Shown piece after piece: positions 28,395 to 37,325 of a stretch of DNA of 64,000 nucleotides. Each line of letters begins with the position of its first letter. Position 1 is the stretch's first letter. This DNA is from Comamonas testosteroni TK102. GTDB lineage: Bacteria; Pseudomonadota; Gammaproteobacteria; Burkholderiales; Burkholderiaceae_C. The position numbers and the translations under genes were made by a program. The DNA lies in the NCBI RefSeq assembly GCF_000739375.1, contig NZ_CP006704.1, positions 868,001-932,000 on the forward strand. The letters run 5' to 3'. The notes beneath the pieces were generated by a model that worked only from the letters and a program-made list of their open reading frames with translations, did no database searches and was not told the DNA's origin.

Positions 28395-29624
28395 ATGTCC
28401 GTGAATCTTTCCGCTCCCGTCGCCGCTGATCTGCTGGCGATCAATGGCGTTCGCATTGGTGTGACCGAAGCCGGCGTGCGCAAGGCCAATCGCAAGGACC
28501 TGACGGTGTTTCTGCTCGACGAAGGTGCCTCGGTGGCCGGCGTGTTCACCCAGAACCGTTTCTGCGCCGCTCCCGTGCAGATCTGCCGCGAGCATCTGGC
28601 GGCCGGCACCGGTATCCGTGCCATGGTCGTCAACACCGGCAATGCCAATGCCGGCACCGGCGCCGCCGGTCTGGCCAATGCCCGCGCCACCTGCGCTGCG
28701 CTGGCCCGGGAGCTGGACCTGAGCGCAGGCCAGATCCTGCCTTTCTCCACCGGCGTGATCATGGAAGAGCTGCCCGTGGACCGCATCGTGGCGGGCATGC
28801 CCAAGGCCATTGCTGCCGCCAAGGCTGACAACTGGGCCACGGCTGCCGAAGGCATCATGACCACCGACACCTTGCCCAAGGCCTTCAGCCGCAGCATCGG
28901 CATTGGTGGCAAGACGGTCTCCATCACCGGCATCAGCAAGGGTGCGGGCATGATCCGTCCCAATATGGCGACCATGCTGGGCTTTCTGGCCACGGATGCG
29001 GCGATCGCACCCGAGCTGCTGCAGCCCCTGGTCAAGGAGCTGGCCGACGGCTCCTTCAACCGCGTGACCATCGACGGCGACACCTCCACCAATGACTCGT
29101 TCGTGCTGATCGCCACCCACAAGGCCGGCAATGCACAGATCACGGCGCTCTCCAGCGCCGAGGGCGAGCAGCTCAAGGCAGCATTGCTGGAAGTGGCACA
29201 AAAGCTCGCCCAAGCCATTGTGCGCGATGGCGAGGGCGCCACCAAGTTCATCAGCGTCAAGGTCGAGGGCGGCAGGAATGAGGAAGAGTGCCGTCTGGTC
29301 GCTTACTCCATTGCCCACTCGCCCCTGGTCAAGACGGCCTTTTTTGCTTCCGACCCCAACCTGGGCCGCATCCTGGCCGCTGTGGGCTATGCCGGCATTG
29401 CCGATCTGGATCAGACCCAAATCGATCTGTACCTGGACGATGTGCATGTGGTGGTCGACGGCGGCCGCAATCCTTCCTACAAGGAAGAAGACGGCCAGCG
29501 CGTGATGAAGCAGCAGGAGATCGTGGTGCGCGTGGTGCTGGGTCGTGGCGATGCCGCACAGACGGTATGGACCTGCGATCTGAGTCACGAATATGTGACG
29601 ATCAATGCGGATTACCGGTCGTAA
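28395..29624 (+). CDS. argJ: Bifunctional ornithine acetyltransferase / N-acetylglutamate synthase
   Basis: Transfers acetyl from N-acetylornithine to glutamate, recycling acetyl in arginine synthesis. The 409-residue proenzyme self-cleaves before Thr193 ([14 protein letters not shown]), which becomes the N-terminal nucleophile of the beta chain. The oxyanion region NTGNANAGTG and the C-terminal ending on TINADYRS are typical. AGGA precedes the ATG. It is a single gene flanked on both sides by inverted copies of a dispersed GC-rich repeat. Confidence 0.97.
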   Translation: MSVNLSAPVAADLLAINGVRIGVTEAGVRKANRKDLTVFLLDEGASVAGVFTQNRFCAAPVQICREHLAAGTGIRAMVVNTGNANAGTGAAGLANARATCAALARELDLSAGQILPFSTGVIMEELPVDRIVAGMPKAIAAAKADNWATAAEGIMTTDTLPKAFSRSIGIGGKTVSITGISKGAGMIRPNMATMLGFLATDAAIAPELLQPLVKELADGSFNRVTIDGDTSTNDSFVLIATHKAGNAQITALSSAEGEQLKAALLEVAQKLAQAIVRDGEGATKFISVKVEGGRNEEECRLVAYSIAHSPLVKTAFFASDPNLGRILAAVGYAGIADLDQTQIDLYLDDVHVVVDGGRNPSYKEEDGQRVMKQQEIVVRVVLGRGDAAQTVWTCDLSHEYVTINADYRS

Positions 29625-29631
29625 ATGATCA

Positions 29632-29745
29632 CCCCCTGAGCGGCGGCGCCTGGGCGGCCCCGCCGCTTCCCCCTCTGTCTACGCGCTGCGCGCTATGGGA
29701 GGGGGACGACAGCCTCGCTGCGCGGCGGCGCTTGCTTGCTGTCCC
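29632..29745 (+). repeat. CCCCCTGAG GC-rich dispersed repeat, copy 3
   Basis: Begins 7 bp after the argJ stop with CCCCCTGAGCGGC. It has a GC hairpin, CTTCCCCCTC, GGGAGGGGGACGAC and a TTGCTTGCTGTCCC end. Orientation follows argJ transcription and is inverted relative to copy 2. Confidence 0.8.
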
Positions 29746-29785
29746 TTGCTGGTGAGCGCCCCCTATTTGGGTGCTTCAATTTCAG

Positions 29786-29864
29786 GAGCTGCTTGCGTTT
29801 GTCTGTATTGAGTTTTGATTGCTTTTTATTCTGAAATCAAGCTTAGGCAAGCGCAAGAAGCTAT
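29786..29864. repeat. Dispersed repeat copy (long inverted form) before the DUF815 gene
   Basis: GAGCTGCTTGCGTTTG and, inverted, CAAGCGCAAGAAGCT enclose an AT-rich centre. It ends about 10 bp before the ribosome-binding site of the next gene, so it would form most of its leader. Confidence 0.55.
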
Positions 29865-29885
29865 AAAAAATATGGAGATCTGGTC

Positions 29886-30833
29886 GTGCAAGATGTGATG
29901 AACCCTTTGGAGCGCTTGGTCGAGCGTGCCGAGCAATTGATGCAGCGCATCGAATCCGTGCTGCCCCAGCCCCTGCAGGCGCCCGCCGACTGGGATGCAG
30001 CGATTGCCTGGCGCTACCGCAAGCGCGCCAACGGCTGCGGTGTGCTGGAGCCGGTTCGCCATGTGGGCGCCATGCAGCTGTCCGATCTGCAGAACATCGA
30101 TGTGCAAAAGGAAAAGATTGCCCGCAATACCGAGCAGTTCGTCAGCGGTCGCACGGCCAACAATGTGTTGCTGACGGGCGCGCGCGGCACGGGCAAGTCT
30201 TCGTTGATCCGCGCCTGCCTGCACAGCTATGCGCCCCAGGGCCTGCGTCTGATCGAGGTGGACAAGGCCGATCTGACCGATCTGCCCGACATCGTCGACG
30301 TGGTCGCTGGCCGGAGCGAGAAGTTCATCATCTATTGCGATGATCTGAGCTTTGAAGAGGGCGAGCCCGGCTACAAGGCCATGAAGTCCATGCTGGATGG
30401 CTCGGTTTCCGCAGCCACGGCCAATGTGCTGGTCTATGCCACCAGCAATCGCCGCCATCTGTTGCCCGAGTACATGACGGACAACCTGGCGCAGCAAAAA
30501 AGCGAGAACGGCGAGATCCATCCCGGTGAGGTGGTGGAGGAAAAGATTTCCCTGTCCGAGCGCTTCGGTCTCTGGGTGAGCTTCTACCCCTTCAGCCAGG
30601 ACGAATACCTGCGCGTGGTGGCGCAGTGGCTGTCCGCGCTGGGCATGGATCAGGCCACCATCGAGGCGGCCAGGCCCGAAGCCCTGGTCTGGGCGCTGGA
30701 GCGCGGCTCGCGCAGCGGTCGTGTGGCCCACCAGTTCGCGCGCGACTATGCAGGCCGCAATGAGCGCCCTGTGACGGTCAAGAAGCGCATTGAAGATGTG
30801 GATGGTCTGGCTGAAGAAGCAGACCTGGAATGA
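29886..30833 (+). CDS. DUF815-family AAA-type ATP-binding protein
   Basis: A 315-residue ATPase of unknown cellular role. Walker A is GARGTGKS (98-105) and a Walker B-like YCDDLSFEEGE segment follows at about 150-160. YATSNRRHLLP resembles sensor 1, and RSGRVAHQFARDY near the C-terminus resembles sensor 2. No transmembrane segment. The GTG start at 29886 has GGAG 8 nt upstream; an ATG four codons later is the alternative. mutT follows after 12 bp, probably co-transcribed. Confidence 0.85.
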   Translation: MQDVMNPLERLVERAEQLMQRIESVLPQPLQAPADWDAAIAWRYRKRANGCGVLEPVRHVGAMQLSDLQNIDVQKEKIARNTEQFVSGRTANNVLLTGARGTGKSSLIRACLHSYAPQGLRLIEVDKADLTDLPDIVDVVAGRSEKFIIYCDDLSFEEGEPGYKAMKSMLDGSVSAATANVLVYATSNRRHLLPEYMTDNLAQQKSENGEIHPGEVVEEKISLSERFGLWVSFYPFSQDEYLRVVAQWLSALGMDQATIEAARPEALVWALERGSRSGRVAHQFARDYAGRNERPVTVKKRIEDVDGLAEEADLE

Positions 30834-30845
30834 AGAAAGAGTGTT

Positions 30846-31319
30846 GTGGAAGTGACGACTGCTGAAACACAGGCGCAGCGCAAGCACACGGAAGTGGCCG
30901 TGGGCGTGCTGTTGCGCGAATCCGATGGGGCGCTGCTGATTTCAAGCCGCCCTGCAGGCAAGCCTTATGCGGGCTACTGGGAGTTTCCTGGCGGCAAGCT
31001 GGAGGCCGGGGAAAGCGTGGAACAGGCTTTGCGCCGAGAGCTGATCGAAGAGCTGGGCGTGACCATCGGCCATGCCCATGCCTGGAAGGTGACCGAGCAT
31101 GACTACCCGCATGCGCTGGTGCGTCTGCACTGGTGCAAGGTGACGCAATGGACGGGCGAGTTCGAGATGCGCGAGGGTCAGCAGATGGCCTGGCAGCAGT
31201 TGCCGCTTGATGTGCACCCGGTCCTGCCGGGCGCCTATCCTGTGCTGCAATGGCTGAGCGAGGAGCGCGGCTTGGTCTTTGATCAAAGCCATTACGAGGC
31301 GCAGCAACCCGTGGATTGA
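30846..31319 (+). CDS. mutT: MutT-type 8-oxo-dGTP diphosphatase
   Basis: Sanitises oxidised guanine nucleotides. The 157-residue Nudix protein has an intact Nudix box from Gly50 to Val72, with Glu56, Arg64, Glu65, Glu68 and Glu69 at the expected positions. The MutT-type WEFPGGK lead-in is also present. The GTG start is preceded by GAAGAAAGAG. It follows the DUF815 gene by 12 bp and converges with yacG. Confidence 0.92.
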   Translation: MEVTTAETQAQRKHTEVAVGVLLRESDGALLISSRPAGKPYAGYWEFPGGKLEAGESVEQALRRELIEELGVTIGHAHAWKVTEHDYPHALVRLHWCKVTQWTGEFEMREGQQMAWQQLPLDVHPVLPGAYPVLQWLSEERGLVFDQSHYEAQQPVD

Positions 31320-31434
31320 AGTGTTACGCTCCTGAATGGAGAGCGCCTTGCGTACGGTGAGTCTGGATTTGCTTGGGTAATCAAGCTGAAATCAAGAAAT
31401 ATCGGGCGAAAGTCGCTCTTGTTTTTGCTGAAGG

Positions 31435-31647
31435 CTATTGGTTTTCGGTGCGCGGATCGCCAAACGGCGCATCTTCGGGAGGCGTCTGAGCCGGAACGCG
31501 GAACTCTTCATTGCCCCAGGCGCCCAGGTCGATATTGCGGCAACGCTCGCTGCAGAAGGGGCGGAACTTGTTGCTGGGCAAAAAAACGCTGGGGCCGCCG
31601 CAGGTCGGGCATTTCACCATGGTGGGGGATTGCTTGTCAGTGCTCAT
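31435..31647 (-). CDS. yacG: DNA gyrase inhibitor YacG (zinc protein)
   Basis: A 70-residue protein with a four-cysteine zinc site (Cys13, Cys16, Cys32, Cys36; CPTCGG and FCSERC) and a disordered acidic tail. E. coli YacG binds GyrB and blocks DNA binding. It is the last gene of the pilB-C-D-coaE-zapD-yacG run, about 100 bp after zapD. Confidence 0.95.
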   Translation of the reverse strand: MSTDKQSPTMVKCPTCGGPSVFLPSNKFRPFCSERCRNIDLGAWGNEEFRVPAQTPPEDAPFGDPRTENQ

Positions 31648-31745
31648 GGCGTAGATGTATCACAGCTGGAAAACACGGGTGGCCGACCCTGAAAGACAGC
31701 GAGCCGCAAGCTGCGGCTCGATGGAGAGAGAAGACTGCCTGCGGC

Positions 31746-32501
31746 TCAGGCGCAGAGCGTCAGCTCGAAAGACGCGTCGTCATTGCTGGGCTGGGGCTTG
31801 CCGCCATTGGCCAGCCTGAGCAGGCGCACCGATACCAGCAGGCGGTTGCCGCTGATCTCCGGCACCAGATTCAGATGCGGGTCTATGCGCAGGCGCAGCA
31901 GCTGGAAGCTGCGGCCGGCCGGCATGGCCTGCTGGAACACGCCATGCTCGGCCACCACGCGCTGGGGAATGCCGGTCTCGCGCAGCAGCTGCAGAATCAG
32001 CTCCAGCGCCTGGCCCAGCGGGGTCAGCTCGCCGGCCCAGTCTTCGAGGTCGCGCTGGCGGTAACGCGGATCGAGGTTCTGCCAAGCGTGATAGGCCGGC
32101 AGGTCGAAACTGCAGGTGCCGCCGGGTATGCCCACGCGGCTGCGGATGGACATCAGCCATTCGTTCTCGGTCAGCGCCTGGCCGGTCTTGCCGGTCTGTG
32201 CATTGATGGTGGCAAAGCAGCCTTCCACCTGACGCGCCACCTGGTGCAGCATGTGCTGGGAAATATCGGGGTTGTCGCGCAGCACGTCCAGCAGGTGCTT
32301 CTGGCGTTCCAGATCCTTGATGACATCGGCGCGCAGATCGCTGCGCGAGGCCACATCCATGATCTCGAAGATGGTGATCAGGGCGAAGTGATGATCGACC
32401 GAATGTGCGCGGGTCAGCAGCTCGCGCAGACGGCGATACAGCTGCTCAAGGCGCAGATAAGTTCTCAGACGCTCGTTAAAAGGATATTCGTACAGGATCA
32501 C
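31746..32501 (-). CDS. zapD: Cell division protein ZapD
   Basis: Cross-links FtsZ filaments at the Z-ring. The 251 residues match the family: ILYEYPFNERLRTYLRLEQL at the N-terminus, DLERQKHLLDVL, the SFDLPAYHAWQ segment mid-protein, and a C-terminal beta domain ending in LTLCA. It is in the conserved coaE-zapD-yacG order, with about 90 bp to coaE. Confidence 0.95.
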   Translation of the reverse strand: MILYEYPFNERLRTYLRLEQLYRRLRELLTRAHSVDHHFALITIFEIMDVASRSDLRADVIKDLERQKHLLDVLRDNPDISQHMLHQVARQVEGCFATINAQTGKTGQALTENEWLMSIRSRVGIPGGTCSFDLPAYHAWQNLDPRYRQRDLEDWAGELTPLGQALELILQLLRETGIPQRVVAEHGVFQQAMPAGRSFQLLRLRIDPHLNLVPEISGNRLLVSVRLLRLANGGKPQPSNDDASFELTLCA

Positions 32502-32588
32502 GTTTGCTGGGCTCCTCGAGGCGCACAGGAATCAGCGGTCAACGTGCACATGCGGCGATCACACGCACAGGCCAAGCCATGGCCTGCA

Positions 32589-33215
32589 TCATAGCCCGAA
32601 CCATGCAGCGATTTGATCGGTATATGCGTGGAGAGTTTCGATTGTGACCCCGTCATCGTTGTAGACGACCCAGTCGGCCGCTGCCAGGCGCTGCGTGCGC
32701 GTGGCCTGGGCGTCGATGATGGCCTGAATGGCCTCGCGGCTCAGAGCGCTGCGCGCCATGACGCGCTCCGTCTGCGTGCTCTCGCGGCAGTCCACGACCA
32801 GCACGCCATCGAGCCTGGTTCGCCAGTGGCCGGATTCGACCAGCAGCGGGATGTCGTGCACGATCAGCTTGCTGCCGGCCGCCACGGCTGCTTCATGCTG
32901 CTGCCGGGTCTGCTCGGCGATCAGGGGGTGGAGTATGGCTTCCAGGCGCTGCCGCGCGGAGGAATCGGCAAAGACCAGCTCGCGCATGCGGGCGCGGTTG
33001 AGAGCGCCATGGGCGTCGATCAGGTCAGCGCCAAAAGCCTGAGCGATAAAAGGCAGGGCCATGCCGCCGCTTGCCGTCAGGCTGCGCGAGATATGGTCGG
33101 CATCGATCAGCGCTGCGCCGCATGTCTGCAGCCTGGCCGCAACCGTGCTTTTGCCACTGCCAATGCCGCCCGTCAGTCCCAGTCTGAATGGTGAGCGCTC
33201 GGGCAAGGCTTGCAT
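32589..33215 (-). CDS. coaE: Dephospho-CoA kinase
   Basis: The last step of CoA synthesis. The 208-residue P-loop kinase has GLTGGIGSGKST (about 13-24), DADHISRSLT for substrate binding, and the LID region around VDCRESTQTERVMAR. It lies 3 bp after pilD, continuing the pil transcript. Confidence 0.96.
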   Translation of the reverse strand: MQALPERSPFRLGLTGGIGSGKSTVAARLQTCGAALIDADHISRSLTASGGMALPFIAQAFGADLIDAHGALNRARMRELVFADSSARQRLEAILHPLIAEQTRQQHEAAVAAGSKLIVHDIPLLVESGHWRTRLDGVLVVDCRESTQTERVMARSALSREAIQAIIDAQATRTQRLAAADWVVYNDDGVTIETLHAYTDQIAAWFGL

Positions 33216-33218
33216 GGC

Positions 33219-34088
33219 TTAAAGACCCGCAAAGCCGAGCACGGCCTGGGGACCCCAGATCAGGCTGACAAAACCGCCACCCGCGAGAAAAGGGCCGAAG
33301 GGTACATAGCCGCCTTCGCGCAGCTGGCTGTTGATCTTGAGCACGATGCCGATGACGGCACCCACGACCGATGCCATGAGAATGATGGGCACCAGTGCCT
33401 GCCAGCCGAACCAGGCACCGAGCGCGGCAAAGAGCTTGAAGTCGCCATAGCCCATGCCTTCCTTGCCGGTGGCCAGTTTGAAGGCCCAGAAGATCAGCCA
33501 CAGCGACATATAGCCTGCGACGGCACCCCACAGCGATTGCTGCAGAGGTACGTTGGTCCACTGCAGTGCGGAGGCGATCAGGCTGGCCCAGAGCAGGGGC
33601 ACAGTGATGGAGTCCGGCAGGAATGTGGTGTCCCAGTCTATCAAGGCAAGTGTCAGCAGCGCTGCGCTGAAGCCGCACCAGGCAAAGCCGGTAGCGCTCA
33701 GGCCGTCGCGGCCCAGGCAGAAGGCAAACAGGGCGGCGCAAATCAGCTCAACCAAGGGATAGCGCAGGCTGATGGGCTTTTTGCACTCGGCGCAGCGGCC
33801 GCGCAGAAACAGATAGCTGAGCACGGGAATGTTCTCGTACCAGGCGATCTGATGGCCGCAATGCGGGCAGCACGATCTGGGCTGACTCAGCGTGACGGCT
33901 GGCTTGGCGGGCGGCAACTCGATCCTGGCGCCCTTGTCCTTCTGTTCCTCGGCCCATTGCGCGCCTTCGGCATGCCATTCCTGCTCCATCATCAGCGGCA
34001 GGCGGTGGATCACCACATTCAGAAAGCTGCCGATCAGCAAGCCCAGGACGCCGCCGGCAGCGGCATTCAACACCAGTTCGGAAATCAT
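33219..34088 (-). CDS. pilD: Type IV prepilin peptidase / N-methyltransferase
   Basis: Cleaves and N-methylates type IV pilins and pseudopilins at the inner membrane. The 289-residue protein has the cytoplasmic zinc-binding cysteines (Cys74, 77, 99, 102), the methylase-region SFLNVVIHRLP, and the catalytic aspartates Asp151 (LIDWDT) and Asp216 (GMGYGDFK). There are about eight helices. Its start overlaps the pilC stop. Confidence 0.97.
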   Translation of the reverse strand: MISELVLNAAAGGVLGLLIGSFLNVVIHRLPLMMEQEWHAEGAQWAEEQKDKGARIELPPAKPAVTLSQPRSCCPHCGHQIAWYENIPVLSYLFLRGRCAECKKPISLRYPLVELICAALFAFCLGRDGLSATGFAWCGFSAALLTLALIDWDTTFLPDSITVPLLWASLIASALQWTNVPLQQSLWGAVAGYMSLWLIFWAFKLATGKEGMGYGDFKLFAALGAWFGWQALVPIILMASVVGAVIGIVLKINSQLREGGYVPFGPFLAGGGFVSLIWGPQAVLGFAGL

Positions 34089-35305
34089 CAGACCACTTGA
34101 CCCAGCTTGAAGATAGGCAGATACATGGACACCACGATGCCGCCGATCAAGGTGCCCAGGAAGACGATGATGATGGGCTCCATCAGGCTGGACAGACCCG
34201 CCACCATTTCGTCCACTTCGCTTTCATAGAAGTCGGCGGCCTTGCCCAGCATATGGTCGATGGCGCCCGATTCCTCGCCGATGGCGCACATCTGCAGCAC
34301 CATGGAAGGGAAGATATTGGCATTGGCCATGGCAACCGTGAGGCTGGTGCCCGTGGAGACCTCCGACTGAATCCTGTCGGTGGCGTTTCTGTAGAGATAG
34401 TTGCCCGAGGCACCTCCCACGGAGTCCAGCGCCTCGACCAGCGGCACGCCGGCTGCAAACATGGTGGATAGCGTGCGCGTCCAGCGGGCCACGCAGGATT
34501 TCTCGATCAGCACGCCGAAGATGGGCAGCTTGAGCATGGTCCGGTCCATGAACTGCTGCACGCGCTCGTTGCGCTTCCAGGCCTGCATGAAGAAATAGAT
34601 GCCGCCGCCCAGCACGCCGAAGATCAGCCACCAGTACTGCACAAAGTACTCACTGATGCCCATCACCAGCAGCGTGGGTGCGGGCAGGTCGGCGCCAAAG
34701 GAGGTGAAGACCTCCTTGAAGGCCGGAATCACGAAAATCATGATCACGGTCACCACGACAAAGGCCACGATCATCACCGATGTGGGGTACATCAGCGCGG
34801 ACTTGATCTTGGACTTGATGGCTTCCGTCTTCTCCATATAGGTGGCAAGACGGTCCAGCAGCGATTCCAGAATACCTGCGGCCTCGCCGGCCTCCACCAG
34901 GTTGCAGTAGAGACTGTTGAAATAGAGCGGAAACTTGCGAAAGGCAGCGCTCAGCGAGGTACCGGTCTCCACATCGGAGCGGATGTCGTTGAGCAGCTTG
35001 GTGACATTGGGGTTGGTATTGCCGCGGCCCACGATGTCGAAAGACTGCAGCAGCGGCACGCCGGCCTTCATCATGGTGGCCAGTTGGCGCGTGAAGAGTG
35101 CAATGTCCTTGGGCTTGATCTTCTTGCCGCCGCGGGTCCTGCGCTTCTTGATCTTGGACGGAGTCACGCCCTGGCGGCGCAGCATGGCCTGGATCTGGTT
35201 CTCCCCGCCGGCACGCGTTTCGCCGCGCATGATCTTGCCGTTGCGGTCCTTGCCTTCCCACTCGAAGAGATATTCCTTGATTCCCTTGGACGCTGCGCTT
35301 GCCAT
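34088..35305 (-). CDS. pilC: Type IV pilus inner-membrane platform protein PilC
   Basis: The platform that couples the assembly ATPases to pilin polymerisation. The 405-residue protein has two T2SSF domains (about 70-195 and 275-400), each with a cytoplasmic helical bundle. Hydrophobic spans lie near 175-200, 220-245 and 380-400. ALFTRQLATMMKAGVPLLQS is the family signature. It overlaps pilD by a few bases and follows pilB by 23 bp. Confidence 0.97.
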   Translation of the reverse strand: MASAASKGIKEYLFEWEGKDRNGKIMRGETRAGGENQIQAMLRRQGVTPSKIKKRRTRGGKKIKPKDIALFTRQLATMMKAGVPLLQSFDIVGRGNTNPNVTKLLNDIRSDVETGTSLSAAFRKFPLYFNSLYCNLVEAGEAAGILESLLDRLATYMEKTEAIKSKIKSALMYPTSVMIVAFVVVTVIMIFVIPAFKEVFTSFGADLPAPTLLVMGISEYFVQYWWLIFGVLGGGIYFFMQAWKRNERVQQFMDRTMLKLPIFGVLIEKSCVARWTRTLSTMFAAGVPLVEALDSVGGASGNYLYRNATDRIQSEVSTGTSLTVAMANANIFPSMVLQMCAIGEESGAIDHMLGKAADFYESEVDEMVAGLSSLMEPIIIVFLGTLIGGIVVSMYLPIFKLGQVV

Positions 35306-35328
35306 GGCGTTCCCTCACTGATTCTGTT

Positions 35329-37071
35329 TTACTCGTTGGTGACCGCCAGCACTTCTTCGAGTGAGGTCAGACCCAGCTTGACTTTATGCAGGCCCGAGCC
35401 GCGCAGAGAGCGTACTCCTTCGGCCTTGGCTTGTTCAGCAATTTCCAGCGCACTGCCGTCACGCAGGATGATGCGCTGAATCTCCTCGCTGATGGGCATC
35501 ACCTGATAGATACCGACACGTCCCTTGTAGCCGTTGTTGCAGGCAGGGCAGCCCACAGGCTTGTAGCTGACCCAGCTGCCGTCGAGCTCCTCTTCAGCGT
35601 AGCCGGCTTCGATCAGGGCGTCGTGCGGTATGTCGGCGGGTTCCTTGCACTGAGCACACAGGCGTCGTGCCAGGCGCTGGGCGGTGATCAGAATCACGCT
35701 GGAAGCAATATTGAAAGGGGCGATGCCCATATTGCGCATGCGCGTCAGTGTGGTCGGAGCATCATTGGTGTGCAGCGTGGACAGCACCAGGTGCCCGGTC
35801 TGGGCGGCCTTGATCGAGATGTCGGCGGTTTCCAGGTCACGGATTTCACCGACCATGATGATGTCCGGGTCCTGACGCAGAAAGGATTTGAGCGCAGCGG
35901 CAAAGGTCAGGCCGGCCTTCTCGTTCACATTGACCTGATTGACGCCAGGCATGTTGATTTCGGAAGGGTCCTCGGCGGTGGCGATGTTCACGCCCGGCTG
36001 GTTGAGCAGGTTCAGGCAGGTGTAGAGTGACACGGTCTTGCCCGAGCCCGTGGGGCCGGTGACCAGGATCATGCCGTAGGGGCGGTTGATGGCCTTGAGC
36101 AGGCGCTCTTTTTCCTCGGGTTCGTAGCCGAGGGCATCGATGCCCATCTTGGCCGAGCTCGGGTCCAGAATACGGATCACGATCTTCTCGCCAAACAGCG
36201 TGGGCAAGGTGCTGACACGAAAGTCGATGACGCGGTCGGGGCCGACCTTGAGCTTCATGCGGCCGTCCTGCGGAACGCGCTTCTCCGAGATGTCCGGGCG
36301 CGAGATCACCTTGATGCGGGAAGCCAGCTTGTCCTTGATCGCAATCGGGGGCGAGGCGATCTCGCGCAGCTCGCCGTCGATACGAAAGCGCACGCGGTAA
36401 TTGTGTTCGTAGGGCTCGAAGTGCAAGTCGGACGCGCGCATATTGAAGGCGTCCAGCAGCATCTTGTGCAGAAACTTGACGACCGGAGCATCCTCGACCT
36501 CGGCGCCGACGGCATTGTCTTTTTCCTCGGGGGCATCCTCGATCTTGACGTCGTCGAAGTCAAAGTCTCCGGAGCTGGAATAGGAGTCCAGAGACTCGCT
36601 GACGCTCTTGCCGGCCTGCTCTACCAGTTTTTGCAGCTTGTCGGCCTCGACAACTACCCAGTCCACCAGCAACTGGGTTGTGAACTTGATCTGCTCGGCC
36701 GCTTCCTGCTGCGTGGGGTCTGCCGTGGCAATGGTGAGCCGGTTGCCGCGCTTGCTGAGTGCCAGCACGCGGTAGGCGTTGCTGATCTTCGGGTCCAGCA
36801 GCTCGCGTGGCAGTTGCTGGGCGTCGATGGCATTGAGGTCCAGCAACGGTGTGCTGAACATCATGGAGATGGTTTCGGCAATTTCCAGTGCGCTGATTTC
36901 GCCGGACTGGCTCAGTTCGGTGATGAATGGAGTCTTGCCTGTGGCGGCTTTCTTGGCTGCGTTTTCGGCTGCTTGCTGCGAGACCTTGCCGGCGGAAATC
37001 AGGGCTCTGCCTAGACCAGGGATGGCAATGGGCGCAGGGGCGTTCTTTTGCAGATTGTCGGCAGCGGCCAT
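35329..37071 (-). CDS. pilB: Type IV pilus assembly ATPase PilB
   Basis: A hexameric ATPase for pilus extension. The 580-residue protein has an N-terminal MshEN/T2SSE-N domain (about 60-150), which binds c-di-GMP in some relatives. The catalytic domain has Walker A GPTGSGKT (339-346), the Asp box around AEDPSEI, Walker B IMVGEIRD and the His box HTNDAPTT. A tetracysteine zinc loop is CAQC...CPAC. The linker at about 163-190 is acidic. It heads the pilB-pilC-pilD-coaE order. Confidence 0.97.
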   Translation of the reverse strand: MAAADNLQKNAPAPIAIPGLGRALISAGKVSQQAAENAAKKAATGKTPFITELSQSGEISALEIAETISMMFSTPLLDLNAIDAQQLPRELLDPKISNAYRVLALSKRGNRLTIATADPTQQEAAEQIKFTTQLLVDWVVVEADKLQKLVEQAGKSVSESLDSYSSSGDFDFDDVKIEDAPEEKDNAVGAEVEDAPVVKFLHKMLLDAFNMRASDLHFEPYEHNYRVRFRIDGELREIASPPIAIKDKLASRIKVISRPDISEKRVPQDGRMKLKVGPDRVIDFRVSTLPTLFGEKIVIRILDPSSAKMGIDALGYEPEEKERLLKAINRPYGMILVTGPTGSGKTVSLYTCLNLLNQPGVNIATAEDPSEINMPGVNQVNVNEKAGLTFAAALKSFLRQDPDIIMVGEIRDLETADISIKAAQTGHLVLSTLHTNDAPTTLTRMRNMGIAPFNIASSVILITAQRLARRLCAQCKEPADIPHDALIEAGYAEEELDGSWVSYKPVGCPACNNGYKGRVGIYQVMPISEEIQRIILRDGSALEIAEQAKAEGVRSLRGSGLHKVKLGLTSLEEVLAVTNE

Positions 37072-37209
37072 GTATCCAAGTCTGGGTGGGGTAGGAGGAG
37101 TCCTATCCTACCATCCTTGTTGTTACCGACGGTATGCCGCCAGACCCGCATGTCGGCCTCAACACGGCGTCATTGAACCTAGCGCAAGAAACGGCGACAA
37201 AAATGAGAT

Positions 37210-37286
37210 TGGTCGGGGTGAGAGGATTCGAACCTCCGGCCTCTACGTCCCGAACGTAGCGCTCTACCAGGCTAAGCTACACCCCG
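37210..37286 (-). tRNA. tRNA-Pro (anticodon CGG)
   Basis: A 77-nt cloverleaf on the minus strand: acceptor CGGGGTG with CACCCCG, D-arm TAGCCTGGTAGAGC, anticodon stem CTACG/CGTAG with loop TTCGGGA giving CGG, and T-arm GGTTCGAATCC. The 3' CCA is encoded. It lies between ispB and pilB, both on the same strand. Confidence 0.97.
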
Positions 37287-37307
37287 CAAGCTTTGTTTGT
37301 CGAGCAC

Positions 37308-37321
37308 CCAGGTGCACCTGG
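37308..37321. repeat. Perfect 14-bp palindrome between ispB and tRNA-Pro
   Basis: CCAGGTGCACCTGG lies 4 bp beyond the ispB stop and about 20 bp before the tRNA-Pro 5' end. It could be a protein-binding site at the tRNA promoter or a processing or termination hairpin. It has no T-run. Confidence 0.6.
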
Positions 37322-37325
37322 CGAT

